Source: an uncultured Colwellia sp.
GTDB lineage: Bacteria > Pseudomonadota > Gammaproteobacteria > Enterobacterales > Alteromonadaceae
Length of the DNA: 48,217 bases
NCBI GenBank assembly: GCA_913057925.1
Contig: CAJXPG010000011.1
Span: 1-48,217 of the forward strand
Direction: 5' to 3'
The stretch's first letter is position 1. Every line of letters begins with the position of its first letter. The translations under genes and the position numbers were made by a program. The notes below the pieces were generated by a model that had not been told where the DNA came from, searched no databases, and worked only from the letters and a program-made list of their open reading frames with translations. Positions 45,788 through 48,217 of this stretch are shown piece by piece.

Positions 45788-46542
45788 TATGCTGCTACTC
45801 CTTCATCTGAGCCTATCAACTTAACAAAGGCTTCTTCTAAGTGTTCTTCACCGGCTAATTCACAAAGTTCTTGTGGAGTTCCTTGCGCGGCTAACTTGCC
45901 ATTGGCAACAATGATTACTCGATCACACAATGCGGCAACTTCTTGCATTACGTGAGAAGAGAATAAAATACAGTGACCTTTGGCTTTAAATTTTGCTAAA
46001 TGGTTACGCAAAATACGAGTACTCATGACATCTAAACCACGGGTTGGCTCATCAAGCACAAAGTTTTGTGGTTGATGGACAAGTGATTGCGCCAAGGTTA
46101 CCTTCATTCGCTGACCTTGAGAAAAACCAACCGTTTTACGGTGTGCTAGATCTCCTAAGTCTAAATCTTCAATTACCTGCTCTATCGCCTGCTTTTTTGC
46201 TTTCCCTGTCATGCCATGAATACTGGCAAAATAATCAATTTGTTCATACGCCGTTAGTCGCTCATACAAGCCAAACTTATCAGGAAAAATTCCTAGTTTT
46301 GCTCTCGCAGCTAACGGGTTCTCGGTAACACTAATGCCATCAATAGTGGCAAAGCCTTCATCAGCCGACAGCAAACCATAAAGGGTACGTAAACAGGTGG
46401 TTTTACCCGCGCCATTAGGGCCTAAAATCCCGGTAATTTCACCATCTTTAGCGGTGAAAGAAAGTCCGTCTAAGGCTTTCACTGTGTTCTTTTTATCTTT
46501 TTTATCAATAAAGCTTTTATGTAAATTGTTAACTTCAATCAT
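45787..46542 (-). CDS. ABC transporter ATPase, NatA-like
   Basis: 251 aa. Walker A GPNGAGKTT (about 41-49), signature FSQGQRMKV (Q replaces the second G of LSGGQ), Walker B VLDEPTRGLD and the switch His in LFSSHVMQEV. It energises the ABC-2 permease encoded next. AGGAAAAAGC precedes the ATG. Confidence 0.9.
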   Translation of the reverse strand: MIEVNNLHKSFIDKKDKKNTVKALDGLSFTAKDGEITGILGPNGAGKTTCLRTLYGLLSADEGFATIDGISVTENPLAARAKLGIFPDKFGLYERLTAYEQIDYFASIHGMTGKAKKQAIEQVIEDLDLGDLAHRKTVGFSQGQRMKVTLAQSLVHQPQNFVLDEPTRGLDVMSTRILRNHLAKFKAKGHCILFSSHVMQEVAALCDRVIIVANGKLAAQGTPQELCELAGEEHLEEAFVKLIGSDEGVAA

Positions 46543-46602
46543 TGCTTTTTCCTAAAAATTGTTAATTCCATATGCGTGTAACTCATTAAAATTACAGCGA
46601 CT

Positions 46603-48057
46603 TTATTGGATACCATTAACACTGGTCATAAAGGTTTCTTGCGGAACATCTGCTAAACAAGACTCATCAAGTGTTTTTGGACTCTTAGTGGTTAAAAATT
46701 CATTAATGATGTCGCTAGCACAAGTGCTCATGGCAACCGTATGTGAAGCATTTTCAACAACAATATGGTGGCTATTTGGTAAGGTTTTCGCAGAATAATC
46801 ACCATTACTTGGCGGTGTCACTGGATCTAAGTTACCCGATAGGATTAATGTAGGAATATCAGCGGTTACGCTCTGATAAAAATCTTCACTTGGGCGGTAT
46901 TTCGGGAAAAATGGACAAACCATATCCCACGCTAAATGACTGCCACCACCGTCAAAATTATTGTCGGCATCAGCAAGGCGAGCCTGCTCAGACACTCTCG
47001 GTAAATCTTCATTACAAACAATGTTAAACAGCAAACCGGTATAAACTAATTGGTCACCTTCATTACGTGCAATAAGCCCTTGTAACGGTTGATAATTACC
47101 TAAGTAGGCTTGATGAATAACCAATGGCACCATTGAACGACCTTCCATGCCATACAGTTGAAAGCGTAAGTTGCCGGTAAATTTTGCTACATCAATAAGA
47201 AACTTGGTAGGAGTGCCTAAACGGGGATGTTGAATTTCAACAGTCACTGGCTCCTTTGCTAAGCGTTGTTTTACCGCTTGAAACTCTTGCGCTAAATTAG
47301 GGAAAGCTTTATTACACGATTCACTTTTCTTACAGTTATCAACCAGTAAGTTAAAAGAGCGAGCACCACTTTGACCAAACATACCAATAGGCACTTCAAT
47401 CGGGCCGACACTATCAAGTACAACACTATCTAGTGACTCTGGGAACATACGCATGAAGACTAAACCTGCTCGAGTCCCGTATGAACCACCGTAAATATTT
47501 ATCTTTTCATGGTCCAATGCGGTGCGAACGGCATCGAAATCTCGAATAGCATTCTCAGAGTTATATTGACTAACATCACCTTTAAACTGCGCAACACAAT
47601 CTTTAACCTCTTGTGGATCTAAAGCATCAGCTCTTAAGCTATATACACTATCTACTGCTTCAAAATCACATTTTAAAGCACTACTTTCACCAGTACCACG
47701 TTGGTCAACGAGGATAATATCTCGAGTTTTACGTACTTCTTTAAATACACGGTTTAAACCTGTAGCTAACTCAACCGCTGCTTGACCAGGTCCTCCTGCT
47801 AAAAACATCAAAGGCGTTTTATACTCGCTGTCGTCAATTGCTGGCAATACCGCAAAATTAACGGTGATGGTATCGCCTTCAGGTTTTGCGTAATTTTCAG
47901 GGACGATTAATTTTCCGCATTGTACTTTTGAGCGAATTTCACCTAGATGGCAATTTTCCAGCGTTAAGTTGCTATCACTGGCCCAACTGTTGGCTGACAA
48001 AGACACCAGCACTGTGGTTATTATTTTTTTCCACGATCTTTTCCAAATTATTTTCAT
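46603..48057 (-). CDS. Secreted alpha/beta hydrolase, S33/TAP-type peptidase
   Basis: 484 aa from the ATG at 48057 (AAGGAAAG just before; 48087 is less likely). Signal peptide ends SANSWA. The alpha/beta fold shows FLAGGPGQ (oxyanion), DQRGTG, and GGSYG with nucleophile Ser192. Asp411 (SGNLDPVTPP) and His439 (NASHTV) complete the triad. The C-terminal TAP-like domain is typical of tripeptidyl or proline-type aminopeptidases. The 60-nt gap to the ABC ATPase gene leaves it open whether they share a transcript. Confidence 0.88.
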   Translation of the reverse strand: MKIIWKRSWKKIITTVLVSLSANSWASDSNLTLENCHLGEIRSKVQCGKLIVPENYAKPEGDTITVNFAVLPAIDDSEYKTPLMFLAGGPGQAAVELATGLNRVFKEVRKTRDIILVDQRGTGESSALKCDFEAVDSVYSLRADALDPQEVKDCVAQFKGDVSQYNSENAIRDFDAVRTALDHEKINIYGGSYGTRAGLVFMRMFPESLDSVVLDSVGPIEVPIGMFGQSGARSFNLLVDNCKKSESCNKAFPNLAQEFQAVKQRLAKEPVTVEIQHPRLGTPTKFLIDVAKFTGNLRFQLYGMEGRSMVPLVIHQAYLGNYQPLQGLIARNEGDQLVYTGLLFNIVCNEDLPRVSEQARLADADNNFDGGGSHLAWDMVCPFFPKYRPSEDFYQSVTADIPTLILSGNLDPVTPPSNGDYSAKTLPNSHHIVVENASHTVAMSTCASDIINEFLTTKSPKTLDESCLADVPQETFMTSVNGIQ

Positions 48058-48195
48058 TATTTCTTTCCTTAATAAAGCGTCCAACAATTAGTCTCAGTAC
48101 TTGCAGATTTATTACAAAAGAAATTACAAAAAGTTAACATTTTCTCTGATAAAAACATAAGCCACTGATATTAAATAAAAAACAAACTTATAAAT

Positions 48196-48217
48196 CTGTC
48201 TCTTATACACATCTCCG
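48196..48217. other. Residual Nextera transposase adapter at contig end
   Basis: CTGTCTCTTATACACATCT is the 19-bp Tn5 mosaic-end sequence used in Nextera libraries, and the next three bases CCG match the read-side adapter continuation. This is library artefact, not genome. The genomic contig ends at 48195. Confidence 0.97.

Overview
The window looks like a 48 kb contig from a marine gammaproteobacterium of the Alteromonadales, most likely Colwelliaceae (Colwellia/Thalassotalea-like). This is inferred from the AT-rich base composition and the protein types (SO2930-type cytochrome, RibBX, PepSY pair, LptFG/PepA/HolC/ValS block, nrdR-rib genes); no 16S rRNA is present. The right end is not genomic: the last 22 bases are a Nextera transposase adapter.

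Layout. 22-3017: a secreted pair, a beta-helix lipoprotein and a diheme cytochrome lipoprotein. 3122-5504: a TrmB-type regulator with a clear palindrome in its leader, driving a secreted beta-lactamase-fold serine hydrolase. 5855-9163: an unusual signalling locus. Two related small winged-helix proteins, each with an N-terminal C-x3-C-x2-C cluster, are each translationally coupled to a c-di-GMP phosphodiesterase-fold protein with an eroded active site (EAL-like on +, HD-GYP on -). The two operons converge on one long hairpin. This is my best candidate for an undescribed system.

9391-14717: a decayed copy of ppiC, a frameshifted CRY-DASH cryptochrome, a 53-aa DUF2256 protein, an intact iron-sulfur (6-4)-type photolyase, a TIGR03643-type protein and an ABC1/UbiB-like kinase. 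The last two form the tail of a minus-strand operon that starts with an RND efflux pump (14718-19225). 19898-20538: functional ppiC and tRNA-Leu(CAA) with promoter and terminator. 20616-25596: a TetR gene and a second RND pump, divergent, with two near-identical palindromic operators between them.

25835-34754 is core genome: RDD protein, lptF-lptG, pepA, holC, valS and a cold-shock protein with a long leader. 34819-37485: two PepSY-type membrane proteins and a secreted pyroglutamyl-peptidase homologue in which Ser replaces the nucleophilic Cys. 37637-42720: ribBX, ribE, ribD, nrdR and glyA, without the usual ribH-nusB tail. 43196-44540: an ECF-type sigma factor overlapping a membrane protein that may control it. 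44612-46542: a NatAB-like ABC exporter. 46603-48057: a secreted alpha/beta hydrolase of the S33/TAP type.

All functional names come from motif and family recognition by eye. No database search was run.
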